Shown here in pieces: positions 1-8,819 of a stretch of 64,000 nt of DNA. This DNA comes from Ancylobacter dichloromethanicus. GTDB lineage: Bacteria; Pseudomonadota; Alphaproteobacteria; Rhizobiales; Xanthobacteraceae. The stretch's first letter is position 1, and the number at the start of each line of letters is the position of its first letter. The translations under genes and the position numbers were made by a program. The notes beneath the pieces are model-generated. The model made no database searches, was not told where the DNA came from, and saw nothing but the letters and a program-made list of their open reading frames with translations. The stretch is taken from positions 1-64,000 of the forward strand of contig NZ_JAHBGC010000064.1 of the NCBI RefSeq assembly GCF_018390645.1, in the 5' to 3' direction.

Positions 1-72
1 AGGAAATATAATGGTCAGGACAGCGAAATCAGCGCCTTACTTGGGAAATGTGGGTTTTATTGTGCGGCTCGG

Positions 73-918
73 TCAGCCGGTGCGCAGGAAGGCGGCGAGT
101 TCGCGCAGCGCGGCCTTTGCCGGTGCGTCGCCGGCACGGGCGATCAGCATCACGCGCGCCGCCGGCAGGGCGGGCAGGCCCAGCGCCGGCCCCATATCGA
201 CGCTGCCCACGGGCGCCAGATGAGCCGCCAGCGGCGCCACCGCCAACCCCGCCACCACCGCCGCGCAGACCGAGGAGACGCTGCCGCCGGTGAAGGCCTC
301 GCGCCAGGCGATGCCGGCCGAATCGAGCGCCGCGACGGCCAGCGCACGCACGCCGCACGGGGCTGCCAGCAAGGCCAGCGGCAGCGGGGCGCCCTCGCCT
401 CGCCAGTCGGCGGCGGCGAACCAGCCATAGCGGTCCTGCCGCACCAGTTCCCCGGCGCGCCGGTCGCCCTCGCGCCGCACCACCACGGCGTCGAGTGCGC
501 CCGCATCGAAGGCGTCGAGCAGCGCCCGTGAAAATCCCATGCGGATGTCGAACACGATGTCGGGACTGACCGCCGCCAGCCGGCGCAGCAGGCCGGGCAG
601 CGTGTCGCCCGTGGTGTGATCGCTGATGCCGAGCCGCAGCCGCCGGGTGGGACGGGCATCCCACAGCCTTGCCTCGCGCTCCGCCGCCAGCAGCCGGCGG
701 GCCCTCTCCAGGAACAGCGCGCCATCGCCGGTGAGGCGAACGAGACGCGGCGTGCGTTCCAGCAGCGTGCGGCCGAGCCGCTCCTCCAGCTTGCGCAGCT
801 TCAGGCTCACCCCGGCCTGGGTGCCGCCCAGCGCCTCGGCCGCGCGGGTGAAGCTGGAGAGTTCGGCCACATGCACGAAGGCACGGACGAGATCGAGGTC
901 GAGGGGGCGCTCATTCAT
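73..918 (-). CDS. LysR-family transcriptional regulator
   Basis: A 281-residue protein of normal LysR length. Residues about 8-65 form the winged helix-turn-helix (the FTRAAEALGGTQAGVS stretch is the recognition region) and the remainder is a periplasmic-binding-protein-like effector domain. It is divergent from the tautomerase gene at 1015, with only 96 bases between the two start codons. A perfect 15-base palindrome lies just upstream of the start. LysR proteins usually control the divergent neighbour, so the tautomerase gene is its likely target. The effector cannot be read from the sequence. The start is the ATG opening MNERPLDLD. Confidence 0.9.
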   Translation of the reverse strand: MNERPLDLDLVRAFVHVAELSSFTRAAEALGGTQAGVSLKLRKLEERLGRTLLERTPRLVRLTGDGALFLERARRLLAAEREARLWDARPTRRLRLGISDHTTGDTLPGLLRRLAAVSPDIVFDIRMGFSRALLDAFDAGALDAVVVRREGDRRAGELVRQDRYGWFAAADWRGEGAPLPLALLAAPCGVRALAVAALDSAGIAWREAFTGGSVSSVCAAVVAGLAVAPLAAHLAPVGSVDMGPALGLPALPAARVMLIARAGDAPAKAALRELAAFLRTG

Positions 919-926
919 AACAAAAC

Positions 927-941
927 ACTATCACTGATAGT
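927..941. promoter_or_regulatory. Palindromic operator between lysR and the tautomerase gene
   Basis: ACTATCA-C-TGATAGT is a perfect 7-1-7 palindrome nine bases upstream of the lysR start. A second, less perfect copy (GATAGCGTTATC, 948-959) follows, and TGATAG recurs with a 12-base period (935 and 947). LysR proteins typically bind tandem sites of this kind. Assignment to this regulator rests on position only. Confidence 0.55.
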
Positions 942-1014
942 TTCAATGATAGCGTTATCGCATGGCAGGAACCGCGTTACGACTCCCCTCACACACCGCT
1001 CAGGGAGACCCGTC

Positions 1015-1419
1015 ATGCCGATGATCCAGATCCGATTCGCCGTTCCCTCATCCACACCGGCGCTGGAGGCCGCCCTCGCCCGCCGCGCCGCGCAACTGGG
1101 GCAGGAATGGCTGGGCAAGGACCCGTCCGTCACCGCCGTTCTGGTCGAACCGGCGGACCCGGCCCACTGGTTCTGCGCCGGGAGGAGCCTGAAGGAGGCC
1201 GGACTCGCCGCCTTCTGGCTCGACATCCGCGTGACCGAAGGCACCAACACCAAGGACGAGAAGGCCGCCTTCGTCGCCGCGACCTTCACCGCCTTCGGCG
1301 AGTTGCTGGGCCCGTTGCACGCGGAGAGCTATGTGCATGTGGTGGAAGCGCGCGGCGATGCCTATGGCTATGGCGGGCTGACCCAGGAACGGCGGTACAT
1401 CGCCGCCCGCCCCGCCTAG
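1015..1419 (+). CDS. Tautomerase-family protein (4-oxalocrotonate tautomerase superfamily)
   Basis: A 134-residue cytosolic protein. The start is the ATG at 1015 because it follows an AGGGAG ribosome site and places proline directly after methionine (MPMIQIRF); in this superfamily that N-terminal proline, exposed after Met removal, is the catalytic base. Longer in-frame starts upstream would bury it. The length, about twice a 62-residue 4-OT monomer, fits the fused-type tautomerases of about 130 residues. Substrate unknown. It is probably controlled by the divergent LysR regulator. Confidence 0.75.
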   Translation: MPMIQIRFAVPSSTPALEAALARRAAQLGQEWLGKDPSVTAVLVEPADPAHWFCAGRSLKEAGLAAFWLDIRVTEGTNTKDEKAAFVAATFTAFGELLGPLHAESYVHVVEARGDAYGYGGLTQERRYIAARPA

Positions 1420-1423
1420 TTCG

Positions 1424-2005
1424 TCACTCCAGCTTCTCGCCGGGATAGACGCCCCAAAGGCGTTCCTGCTCGATATAGCCGTCGAAGCCGTTCTCGAAGA
1501 AATGGCACCATTTGCCGTCGCAATGCTCGACCTTGCCGAGCACGCCGGCTTCCAGCCGGGCGCGCAGGCCGGCTTTGGTGGTGGGCTCGGCGTAGAGCGG
1601 AATCTCCTCGCCGGACTTCCACGGGGTCACCAGCGCCGTGCGGCGGCCCGAGAGCATGGAATGGTAGACCCAGCCCTCGGCGCCGTCGGCATCGCGGATG
1701 CGCCGCCAGTTCTCGAACTCGGCCGTGATCTCCACCGGCAGCCCGGCGCGGGTGAACACCCAGGCCACGCCATGGTCACGGGTGGGGCCCGCGCGCACAT
1801 TCACCTTGTCCGCCTTCAGGCTGACGAAGCGCGGCACCGGCAGGCCGCTGGCACGGCCCACCGGCCCGGTCGGCGCCGCCTCCTGCGCAATGGCGGCCGG
1901 CGGGAACGGCAGGGCGGCGGCGCACAGGCCCCACACCACCGCCGAAGCCCGCAGCAAATAGGTCACCCGCAGCTTCGTCCTGCCTCGAAGCCAGTTTCCA
2001 CGCAT
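1424..2005 (-). CDS. Exported SH3-domain protein
   Basis: A 193-residue protein with an N-terminal hydrophobic signal segment (residues about 13-38, ending PPAAIAQ) followed by bacterial SH3-like repeats. The signature VNVRAGPTRDHGV lies near residue 65, with a second copy around WKSGEEIPLYAEP. Such proteins sit in the periplasm and are thought to bind peptidoglycan or peptides. The start at 2005 was chosen so that the signal peptide lies at the N-terminus; a longer open frame reaches 2089. It is convergent with the tautomerase gene, with four bases between the stop codons. Confidence 0.8.
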   Translation of the reverse strand: MRGNWLRGRTKLRVTYLLRASAVVWGLCAAALPFPPAAIAQEAAPTGPVGRASGLPVPRFVSLKADKVNVRAGPTRDHGVAWVFTRAGLPVEITAEFENWRRIRDADGAEGWVYHSMLSGRRTALVTPWKSGEEIPLYAEPTTKAGLRARLEAGVLGKVEHCDGKWCHFFENGFDGYIEQERLWGVYPGEKLE

Positions 2006-2206
2006 CGTCTCAATCACCCTTCGCCCATCGCGGCGGCGCTGCCCGGCAGCGCGATCGTGCGAACACGCCTGCACCGCGAATTGGTGCATTTTTGTGTTTC
2101 GCCGACCTGTCTGCTAAGGAACGCGTCGCCCGGTTTTGGCGCAAGTGTGGAGCCCGTAGCGTTAACGGGAGCTTGATCGCCGCGGGGGAATCGTACGGGG
2201 AGCAAC

Positions 2207-3208
2207 ATGGCCCGCAGGAAGCCGCTGGTCGTCGTGACGCGCAAGCTGCCCGACAAGATCGAAACCCGCATGCGCGAACTGTTCGACGCGCGGCTCAACG
2301 TCGACGACGTGCCGATGAGCCAGGCCGACCTGTGCGAGGCGATGGCCACCGCCGACGTGCTGGTGCCCGCCATCTGCGACCGCATCGACGCGAAGGTGAT
2401 CGAGGCCGCCGGCCCGAATCTCAAGCTGATCGCCAATTTCGGCAATGGCGTCGACCATATCGACGTCACCGGCGCCACCACGCGCGGCATCACCATCACC
2501 AACACGCCCGGCGTCCTCACAGAGGACACCGCCGACATGACCATGGCGCTGATTCTGGCGGTGCCGCGCCGCCTCACCGAGGGCGCCGCGCTCATCACCA
2601 CCGATGACGGCGCGTGGCCGGGCTGGTCGCCGACCTGGATGCTCGGCCACCGCATCTGGGGCAAGCGACTCGGCATCATCGGCATGGGGCGAATCGGCCA
2701 GGCGGTGGCCCGCCGCGCCCGCGCCTTCGGCCTGCAGATCCACTACCACAACCGCCGCCCGCTTCCCGCCCATATCGAGGAGGACCTCGAGGCGACCTAT
2801 TGGGACAGCCTCGACCAGATGCTGGCGCGGATGGACATATTGTCCGTCAACTGCCCGCACACGCCGGCGACCTTCCACCTGCTCTCCGCCCGGCGGCTGA
2901 AGCTGGTGCGGCCCGATGCTTACATCGTCAACACCGCGCGCGGCGAGGTGATCGACGAGCACGCGCTGATCCGCATGATCGAGCAGGGCGAGATCGCCGG
3001 CGCCGGCCTCGACGTGTTCGAGCGCGAGCCGGCGGTGAGCCCGAAGCTGCTCAAGCTCGCCCGCGCCGGCAAGGTGGTGCTGCTGCCGCATATGGGCTCG
3101 GCCACGGTCGAGGCGCGGGTCGACACCGGCGAGAAGGTGATCGTCAACATCAAGGCTTTCATGGACGGCCACCGCCCGCCCGACCGGGTGCTGCCGGCGA
3201 TGTTGTGA
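2207..3208 (+). CDS. D-isomer-specific 2-hydroxyacid dehydrogenase (glyoxylate/hydroxypyruvate reductase type)
   Basis: A 333-residue NAD(P)-dependent dehydrogenase. The Rossmann motif GMGRIG lies at residues 159-164. The active-site Arg is in NTARGEVID (about 245), the Glu in DVFEREP and the His in LPHMGSAT, so the full R-E-H catalytic set is present. It resembles the GyaR/GhrB branch that reduces glyoxylate or hydroxypyruvate, but family members vary in substrate, so the exact reaction is inference. The gene stands alone, preceded by a CGGGGGAA-type ribosome site. Confidence 0.85.
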   Translation: MARRKPLVVVTRKLPDKIETRMRELFDARLNVDDVPMSQADLCEAMATADVLVPAICDRIDAKVIEAAGPNLKLIANFGNGVDHIDVTGATTRGITITNTPGVLTEDTADMTMALILAVPRRLTEGAALITTDDGAWPGWSPTWMLGHRIWGKRLGIIGMGRIGQAVARRARAFGLQIHYHNRRPLPAHIEEDLEATYWDSLDQMLARMDILSVNCPHTPATFHLLSARRLKLVRPDAYIVNTARGEVIDEHALIRMIEQGEIAGAGLDVFEREPAVSPKLLKLARAGKVVLLPHMGSATVEARVDTGEKVIVNIKAFMDGHRPPDRVLPAML

Positions 3209-3227
3209 GGGCGCGGGTGCCTGCGTG

Positions 3228-3330
3228 CTTCGAGGCTCGCTACGCTCGCGCCTCAGCATGACGCGGGCTCTTCGTCCGGCAGATCGTCATCCTGAGGTGC
3301 CTGGGCTCAGCCCGGGCCTCGAAGGATGGC
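3228..3330. repeat. Mosaic palindromic intergenic repeat
   Basis: Two related inverted modules fill the gap between convergent genes: one starts CTTCGAGGCTCGC and ends CTCAGCATGAC (3228-3262), the other starts GTCATCCTGAGGTGC and ends CCTCGAAGGATG (about 3286-3328). The words TTCGAGG/CCTCGAA and CATCCTGAGG recur in opposite orientation, so the region can form nested hairpins. This is a common style of interspersed repeat in Hyphomicrobiales genomes. A degenerate relative may lie near 8655-8700. Confidence 0.6.
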
Positions 3331-3343
3331 TCGGTCAGGCGCT

Positions 3344-4192
3344 TCAGCGCGCGTGCGCCGAGAGATCGCGGATCGTCGGGTTCTCCCCGGTCAGCGGGTT
3401 GTCCGGGTCCCAGCCGTAATTGAGCGTCTCGAACCGCATCGAGCGGGTGTCGATCATCAGCAGCCGCCCCACCAGCCCCTCGCCGAAGCCCACCACGGCG
3501 CGGATCGCCTCCAGCGCCACCAGCGAGCCGGCAAGGCCCGCCACCGCGCCGAGAATCCCGGCCTCGGCGCAACTCGGCACCGTGCCGGCCGGCGGCGGCT
3601 CCGGAAACAGGCAGCGATAGGTCGGGTTCGGCGTGCCGTCCGGGCCCTTTTCATGCGGTCGCAGCGTGGTCACCGTGGCGTCGAAGCGCCCCAGCGCGGC
3701 CGAGACCAGCGGCACGCCTGCCAGCGCGCAGGCGTCGGAGACCAGATAGCGGGTGGCGAAATTGTCCGAGCCGTCGATCACCACATCGGCTTGCGCAACC
3801 AGCGCCAGCGCATTGTCGGCGGTGAGCCGGGCGTCGATGCCCTCGAAGGCGACATGCGGATTGAGCGCGGCAATGAAGGCGCCGGCGCTCTCGGTCTTGC
3901 GCCGGCCGACCGCACCGGTGGTGTGAATGACCTGACGCTGCAGGTTCGACAGCGACACCTCGTCATCGTCGATGACGGCGAGATGCCCGACGCCGGCGGC
4001 GGCGAGATACATCAGCGCGGGGGCGCCCAGCCCGCCGGCGCCGACCACCAGCATGCGCGCCTTCTTCAGCTTCTGCTGGCCGGGTCCGCCGATCTCGGAG
4101 AGCACGAGATGGCGGGCGTAGCGCTCCACTTCCTCCGACGAGAACAGCGGGGAACGCGGGGGCGCGGGAACATCGGGCGGAACATCGGTCAT
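3344..4192 (-). CDS. moeB: MoeB/ThiF/HesA-type sulfur-carrier adenylyltransferase
   Basis: A 282-residue E1-like enzyme that adenylates the C-terminal Gly-Gly of a sulfur-carrier protein (MoaD for molybdopterin, or ThiS). The nucleotide-binding GAGGLG is at residues 51-56, with the usual ATP-contact segment SNLQRQ and the DGSDNFATR catalytic region. The zinc site is unusual: only one cysteine is left in YRCLFPEPP, and the C-terminal CxxC pair is replaced by DNPLTG, so the structural zinc is probably absent. AioA in this window needs molybdopterin, but the gene is not in that operon and is more likely a housekeeping copy. Confidence 0.85.
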   Translation of the reverse strand: MTDVPPDVPAPPRSPLFSSEEVERYARHLVLSEIGGPGQQKLKKARMLVVGAGGLGAPALMYLAAAGVGHLAVIDDDEVSLSNLQRQVIHTTGAVGRRKTESAGAFIAALNPHVAFEGIDARLTADNALALVAQADVVIDGSDNFATRYLVSDACALAGVPLVSAALGRFDATVTTLRPHEKGPDGTPNPTYRCLFPEPPPAGTVPSCAEAGILGAVAGLAGSLVALEAIRAVVGFGEGLVGRLLMIDTRSMRFETLNYGWDPDNPLTGENPTIRDLSAHAR

Positions 4193-4290
4193 GGCGCGCC
4201 TAATATAGCGATGAACGCCCCGCCCGCCACAGCCGCGCGAGGGATGAATCCCCCATTGGCCGCCGGACGATTAACCGCTATCCCGGTTCC

Positions 4291-5505
4291 ATGAACCCGG
4301 ACCACGCATCGCTGTTTGCCGCCGCGCGCGACCATGCCGACACTCTCGCGCGCCACCGCCTCGTGCTCTATGCCGGCGCCAACCTGCCCTCCCCCGAGGT
4401 GAGCGCCGCGACCGCGCCGGGCCTCGGCGCCATGCCCGCCATGGGCCCGAGCTTCGACAAGGAGCAGCCCGGCACCGAGATGGTCTCGCGCTTCGAGGTG
4501 GCGGTGCGGGAGGAAGCCTGCGCGCTGTTCGGCGCCGCCTGGGCCGAGCCGCGGCTGCCCAGCGCCACCCTGTGCAACCTTGCCGTATTCCACGCCTTCG
4601 CCCGCCCGGGCGACCTCATGCTGGCACCGGGCGCGGCGCATGGCGGGCATCTGAGCCAGCGGCGCGGCGGCACGCCGGAACTTGCCGGGCTCGCCTGCGC
4701 CGAGCTTCCCTTCGACGCCACCGGCCTCTGCCTCGACACCGCCGGCGCGGCGCGGATGGTGGAGCAGCGCCGGCCGCGCCTCGTAATGCTCGGGCGCAGC
4801 GTGATGGTGCGGCCGGACGACATCGCCGAGGTGGTGGCGGCGGCGCGCGCGGTGGGCGCCACGACCGTGTTCGACGCCTCCCATGTCGCCGGGCTGATCG
4901 CCGGCGGCACCTATCCCAACCCGCTGTCGCAAGGCGTCGACGTGCTGGTGACCTCGACCTACAAGACCCTGCCCGGCATGCCGCACGGCCTTGTGCTCGG
5001 GCGCGATCCCGCCCAGGGCGAGGCATTGGCCCGGCTGCTTGATGCCCGCTTCCTCGCCAATTACAACGCCGCCCTGCTGCCGCCGCTGCTGCGCCTGCTG
5101 GTGGCGATGCGGACGGGCGCCGCCGCCTACGCGGCGCGCATCGTCGCCAATACCGCCGCCCTCGCCAGCGCCTGCCGGCAGCGCGGCCTGCCGGTGATCG
5201 CGCCTGAGGCGGGCCACACGCACCAGTTCCTGATACCGATCGACCCGGATGTCGAGCCGCGGGCGCTGATCGCGACGCTGGCAGCGAGCGGGGTGATTGT
5301 CGGCCTCTGCCCCGACATCACCCGGCCGGGACGGACGGCGTTGCGGGTCGGAACGCAGTTTCTGGCGACGCTCGGGCTCGGGGCACTGGCGATGGAAGAG
5401 GTCGCCGGTCTCCTCGCCGCCCTCCTCACCGGCCCCGAGGGCGTATCGCCGCGGACGGTGGCGGGCGACGTGCCGGCACGGATCGCGGCCCTGCTCGCGC
5501 GCTGA
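4291..5505 (+). CDS. Serine hydroxymethyltransferase-like PLP enzyme
   Basis: A 404-residue fold-type I PLP enzyme. DASHVAGLIAGG (Asp195, His198) and TSTYKTLPGMPHG (Lys225, Schiff-base lysine) match the SHMT signature around DxAHxAGL and the THKTLRGPRGG loop. It is somewhat shorter and more divergent than true GlyA (about 420-430 residues), and the canonical TTTHKT motif reads TSTYKT. It may therefore act as an aldolase or transferase on another amino acid rather than as folate-dependent SHMT. It is divergent from moeB with about 100 bases between them. Confidence 0.7.
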   Translation: MNPDHASLFAAARDHADTLARHRLVLYAGANLPSPEVSAATAPGLGAMPAMGPSFDKEQPGTEMVSRFEVAVREEACALFGAAWAEPRLPSATLCNLAVFHAFARPGDLMLAPGAAHGGHLSQRRGGTPELAGLACAELPFDATGLCLDTAGAARMVEQRRPRLVMLGRSVMVRPDDIAEVVAAARAVGATTVFDASHVAGLIAGGTYPNPLSQGVDVLVTSTYKTLPGMPHGLVLGRDPAQGEALARLLDARFLANYNAALLPPLLRLLVAMRTGAAAYAARIVANTAALASACRQRGLPVIAPEAGHTHQFLIPIDPDVEPRALIATLAASGVIVGLCPDITRPGRTALRVGTQFLATLGLGALAMEEVAGLLAALLTGPEGVSPRTVAGDVPARIAALLAR

Positions 5506-5582
5506 CGAAAGCAGCTACGTCCCCGTTGCCGGGGAGCGACGCTTCGATTATGAAGACGCGACCCGGCGCAATGATCGCGCCG

Positions 5583-5662
<80 letters not shown>

Positions 5663-5821
5663 TTTTCTAGCGCAAAATCAGTGACTTATCAATCCTGCCT
5701 CTTGGGGCTATCCGCCTCTGTCCCGCCGCGGGAGCACCGCGGAAGCAGGTTGCGGCGTGCGGCGGCGTGCCGGCGCGTAGCGCGGGCGGCGAAGAGATTC
5801 GCGCATCTCGCCCTCTTGCCG

Positions 5822-6046
5822 CTAAGCCGCCTCCCACACCCGCAGCAGGCCCTTGATGGCGCCACGTCCGGTGCGGGGGTTGTGGATGCCATAGCGCTGT
5901 ATCGCCAGACGCCAGGCTTCATAGAAGGTGTTCTGGCAATAGGCGGTATCCTTGCTGGTCAGCTTGACCGTCTTGACGAACAGCGTGCCCGGATCGGCGG
6001 CATGTTCGAGCAGCACCCGCCGATGCCGGTCGATATAGGCCTCCAA
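5822..6046 (-). pseudogene. Tyrosine recombinase (integrase) remnant
   Basis: A 74-residue open fragment beginning LEAYIDRHRRVLLEH and ending GAIKGLLRVWEAA. The order (helical YIDRHR segment, TLFVK strand, then a YEAWRLAIQRYG helix) resembles the region before the catalytic HxxR box of phage-type integrases. The HxxR and Tyr segments are missing: GLL appears to jump straight to a C-terminal RVWEAA-like end, as after an internal deletion. The frame opens on TTG and continues upstream without a convincing start. It lies 160 bases downstream of the tRNA-Arg 3' end. Family call by recall only. Confidence 0.45.
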
Positions 6047-6302
6047 ATTGGATGGAGGCCGCCGAGGTCCGGGAGGATCAGCCGGAACGGCTTGCTGCCG
6101 AAGAAGGACGAGTTCGCGTTCCTGGAGGCGATCCTCGAAGCCTGATTAGTCGTCGGCCACGAGGCTGGCGCGTGTGGCCCGGTCGACGCTGCCGGTCGCG
6201 CTGGCCGATCTCGTCAGCGAGGCAAAACCCGAACGCGCCGTTCGTCGCCGAACGGGCGGTGTGGATTGTCCGCGGGCCGACTGGACCGCAGGGGCGCTCC
6301 CG
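6047..6302. other. Gene-poor stretch with scrambled remnants
   Basis: No intact gene. A plus-strand frame ends ISRNGLLPKKDEFAFLEAILEA at 6145 and looks like the C-terminus of a lost protein, but I cannot name it. The stretch separates the integrase remnant from the end of arsJ and is consistent with decay at an island edge. Confidence 0.4.
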
Positions 6303-7553
6303 TCAGGCGGCCACGGGTTTGGTGTCCGCCTGCGTTGGCAGGCCAAGCGTGAATATCCAGCAGATGAACAGCATCGCCGCCGATCCGATGAGGCAGGCCA
6401 GGATGCCGCCCGACTGATAGAGGAGACCGGAAGCCAGGATGCCGATGAAACGGCCGGCCGCGTTGGCGGCATAGTAGAAGCCGACATCCTCCGCCGCCTT
6501 TTCCGAGCCCGCATAGGCGAGCACGAGATAGGAGTGCACGGAGGAGTTCACCGCGAAGGCGATCCCGAACACCGCGAGCCCGACGACCAGAACGACGGTC
6601 GGATCAGGCGGCGCGAGAGCGAGGATCGCGGCGATCAGCACCGGAACGATGGCCAGACCCAGCGACCAGCCGCGCGCCGCCGGCACCTCGCGCGACAGGC
6701 CGTCGGGGCTGCGCGCGACCAGCGAGGGCGCCGCCGCCTGCACCAGCCCGTAACCGATGGTCCACAGCGCGAGGAAGGCGCCGACCATGGTGAAGGTCCA
6801 GCCGCTGGCATAAAGGAACACCGGCACGCCGACCACGAACCACACGTCCCGCGCGCCGAACAGGGCGACGCGGGCGGCCGCCAGAAGATTGATGCCCTTC
6901 GACTTGGCGAACAGCTCGCGGGCGCTGCTGCTGGCCTTGGCCCTGCCCATCATGGCGGGGAGAGAGAACACGACGCCGAGCATGACGAGGAACAGCGCCC
7001 CCGCCATCAGCCACAGCCCGTAGCGGAAGCCGACCAGTTGTAGCAGCAGCCCGCCGAGAAAGAAGCCGACGCCCTTCATCGCGTTTTTCGAGCCGGTGAA
7101 CCAGGCCACCCATCTGAACAGCCGGCCTTCCGCCTCGCCGCCGGCCTGCGATTCCGTGATCTTGATCGCCGATTTGGAAGCGGTCTTGGTGAGGTCCTTG
7201 GCGACGCCGCACACCCCTTGCGCCAGCAGCACCCAGGTGACCAGCAGCGTGCTGCCCCATTCCGGCGAGACCGCCGAGAGCAGCAGGAAACCGGCGATCT
7301 GGGTGACCAGCCCGACAGTCAGCATGCGGGTGATGCCATAGCGCGCCGCCAGCCAGCCGCCGATGAAATTGGCGCCGATGCCCGCCGCCTCATAGAGCAG
7401 GAACAGGAAAGCCAGGGTGAAGGGCGAGTAGCCGAGCTGGAAGAAAGTGAACAGCACCAGCATGCGCAGGGCGCCGTCGGTGAGCGTGAAGCCCCAATAG
7501 GCCGCCGTCACGATGGCGTAGTTGCGCAGCCCGCTCGCTGAGGAACCCGTCAT
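6303..7553 (-). CDS. arsJ: Organoarsenical efflux MFS permease ArsJ
   Basis: A 416-residue, 12-helix major-facilitator protein with the ArsJ N-terminus (LRNYAIVTAAYWGFTLTDG) and the KDLTKTASKSAIK segment. It starts two bases after the GAPDH stop, and this gapdh-arsJ pairing is the diagnostic context. GAPDH makes 1-arseno-3-phosphoglycerate from arsenate and glyceraldehyde-3-phosphate; ArsJ exports it and the product breaks down to arsenate outside. The ATG at 7553 was chosen; a TTG at 7559 overlapping the GAPDH stop is the alternative. Transcribed away from the aio genes. Confidence 0.92.
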   Translation of the reverse strand: MTGSSASGLRNYAIVTAAYWGFTLTDGALRMLVLFTFFQLGYSPFTLAFLFLLYEAAGIGANFIGGWLAARYGITRMLTVGLVTQIAGFLLLSAVSPEWGSTLLVTWVLLAQGVCGVAKDLTKTASKSAIKITESQAGGEAEGRLFRWVAWFTGSKNAMKGVGFFLGGLLLQLVGFRYGLWLMAGALFLVMLGVVFSLPAMMGRAKASSSARELFAKSKGINLLAAARVALFGARDVWFVVGVPVFLYASGWTFTMVGAFLALWTIGYGLVQAAAPSLVARSPDGLSREVPAARGWSLGLAIVPVLIAAILALAPPDPTVVLVVGLAVFGIAFAVNSSVHSYLVLAYAGSEKAAEDVGFYYAANAAGRFIGILASGLLYQSGGILACLIGSAAMLFICWIFTLGLPTQADTKPVAA

Positions 7554-7555
7554 GG

Positions 7556-8599
7556 TCAAATCCCGACCTTGTGCATGTGGCAGGCCAGATCGACCATGCG
7601 GCAGGCATAGCCCATCTCGTTGTCGTACCAGGCATAGACCTTCAGCAGCGTGTCGTCGGTCACCATCGTCGACAACCCGTCGACAATGGAGGACCGGGTG
7701 TCGCGGGCATAATCGACGGAGACCAGCGGGCGCGGCTCATAGCCGAGGATGCCGGCAAGCGGCCCTTCCGCCGCCGAGCGGAACAGTTCGTTCACTTCCG
7801 CCACGGTCGTCGGGCGCTGCATCTCGAACACCGCGTCGGTGAGCGAGGCATTGAGCACCGGCACGCGCACCGCATGGCCGTTCAACTTGCCCTTCAGCTC
7901 GGGATAGATCAGCGCGATGGCGGTGGCGCTGCCCGTCGTGGTGGGCTGGAGCGAGAGCATGGCGGAACGCGCGCGGCGCAGATCCTTGTGCGGGGCGTCG
8001 ACCACCACATTGGTGTTGGTCGGGTTGTGGATCGTGGTGATCTGGCCGTGGCGGATGCCGATGGCCTCGTGCACGACCTTCACCACCGGCGCGAGGCAGT
8101 TGGTGGTGCAGGACGCCGCCGTGACGATGGGGTGCGTTGCCGGCTCATAAAGGTGCTCGTTGACCCCGACGACGACGTTGAGGACGGAAGGGTCCTTCAC
8201 CGGCGCGGCGACGATGACCCGCTTGGCGCCCCTGTCCAGATGCCCCTGCAGGACGGCGGGGGTCAGGAACTTTCCCGTGCATTCCAGCACGACATCGACG
8301 CCCAGATCGCCCCACGGAATATCCGCCGGCGCAGCATGGGCGGAGAACGAGACGCGCTTGCCATCAATGGTGACGGCCTCCTCGCCCGAGGTCTCGATCT
8401 GCGCCCGCCAGCGCCCCTGCACGCTGTCGAACTCGATGAGATGGGCGGTCGCCGCAGCACCGCCCTTGATCTCATTGAAATGGACGATGTCGAGCCGGTT
8501 TCCGGCGCGCGGATCGCTTTGCTGGCGTTCGGCCGCACCCATCGCCGCGCGCAGCGCCAGCCGCCCGATCCGCCCCATGCCGTTGATGCCGACTCTCAT
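7556..8599 (-). CDS. ArsJ-associated glyceraldehyde-3-phosphate dehydrogenase
   Basis: A 347-residue GAPDH. The NAD motif INGMGRIGR is at residues 5-13 and the catalytic SCTTNC has Cys164. The [13 protein letters not shown] and WYDNEMGY segments are typical. The start is the ATG ([10 protein letters not shown]) preceded by AGGGGA; the open frame runs to 8752 but the extra 51 residues look non-coding. As first gene of a two-gene operon with arsJ it should use arsenate in place of phosphate and so detoxify arsenate, not serve central glycolysis. Divergent from aioX across 220 bases. Confidence 0.92.
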   Translation of the reverse strand: MRVGINGMGRIGRLALRAAMGAAERQQSDPRAGNRLDIVHFNEIKGGAAATAHLIEFDSVQGRWRAQIETSGEEAVTIDGKRVSFSAHAAPADIPWGDLGVDVVLECTGKFLTPAVLQGHLDRGAKRVIVAAPVKDPSVLNVVVGVNEHLYEPATHPIVTAASCTTNCLAPVVKVVHEAIGIRHGQITTIHNPTNTNVVVDAPHKDLRRARSAMLSLQPTTTGSATAIALIYPELKGKLNGHAVRVPVLNASLTDAVFEMQRPTTVAEVNELFRSAAEGPLAGILGYEPRPLVSVDYARDTRSSIVDGLSTMVTDDTLLKVYAWYDNEMGYACRMVDLACHMHKVGI

Positions 8600-8819
8600 G
8601 CGCGAAATCCCCTGGGATGGATGCTTGACGTGTGCGGCACGCATCCGTGCGTGCGTTTCGCGGGCTCGCTGCGCCCCTACCAGCCTGGAATGACAGTTCG
8701 GTGACGACCGCGCGCCGCAAGACCCCGATCGGCGCGCATTTGATCGCTCCATCTATTTCCGTTGGCGGTGAAAAGCGGTAGCCTGATTGGAACAAGAAGA
8801 ACTACGAACAGGAAACGCC

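Noticed and set aside
1-72. A small gene starting at ATG 11 after AGGAAATATA
   Set aside because: The ribosome-site-like sequence is suggestive, but the frame runs antisense into the lysR gene with shadow-like composition.
7571-8704. A 377-residue open frame opposite gapdh
   Set aside because: Complete overlap with a gene carrying an intact catalytic SCTTNC motif; no recognisable domain.
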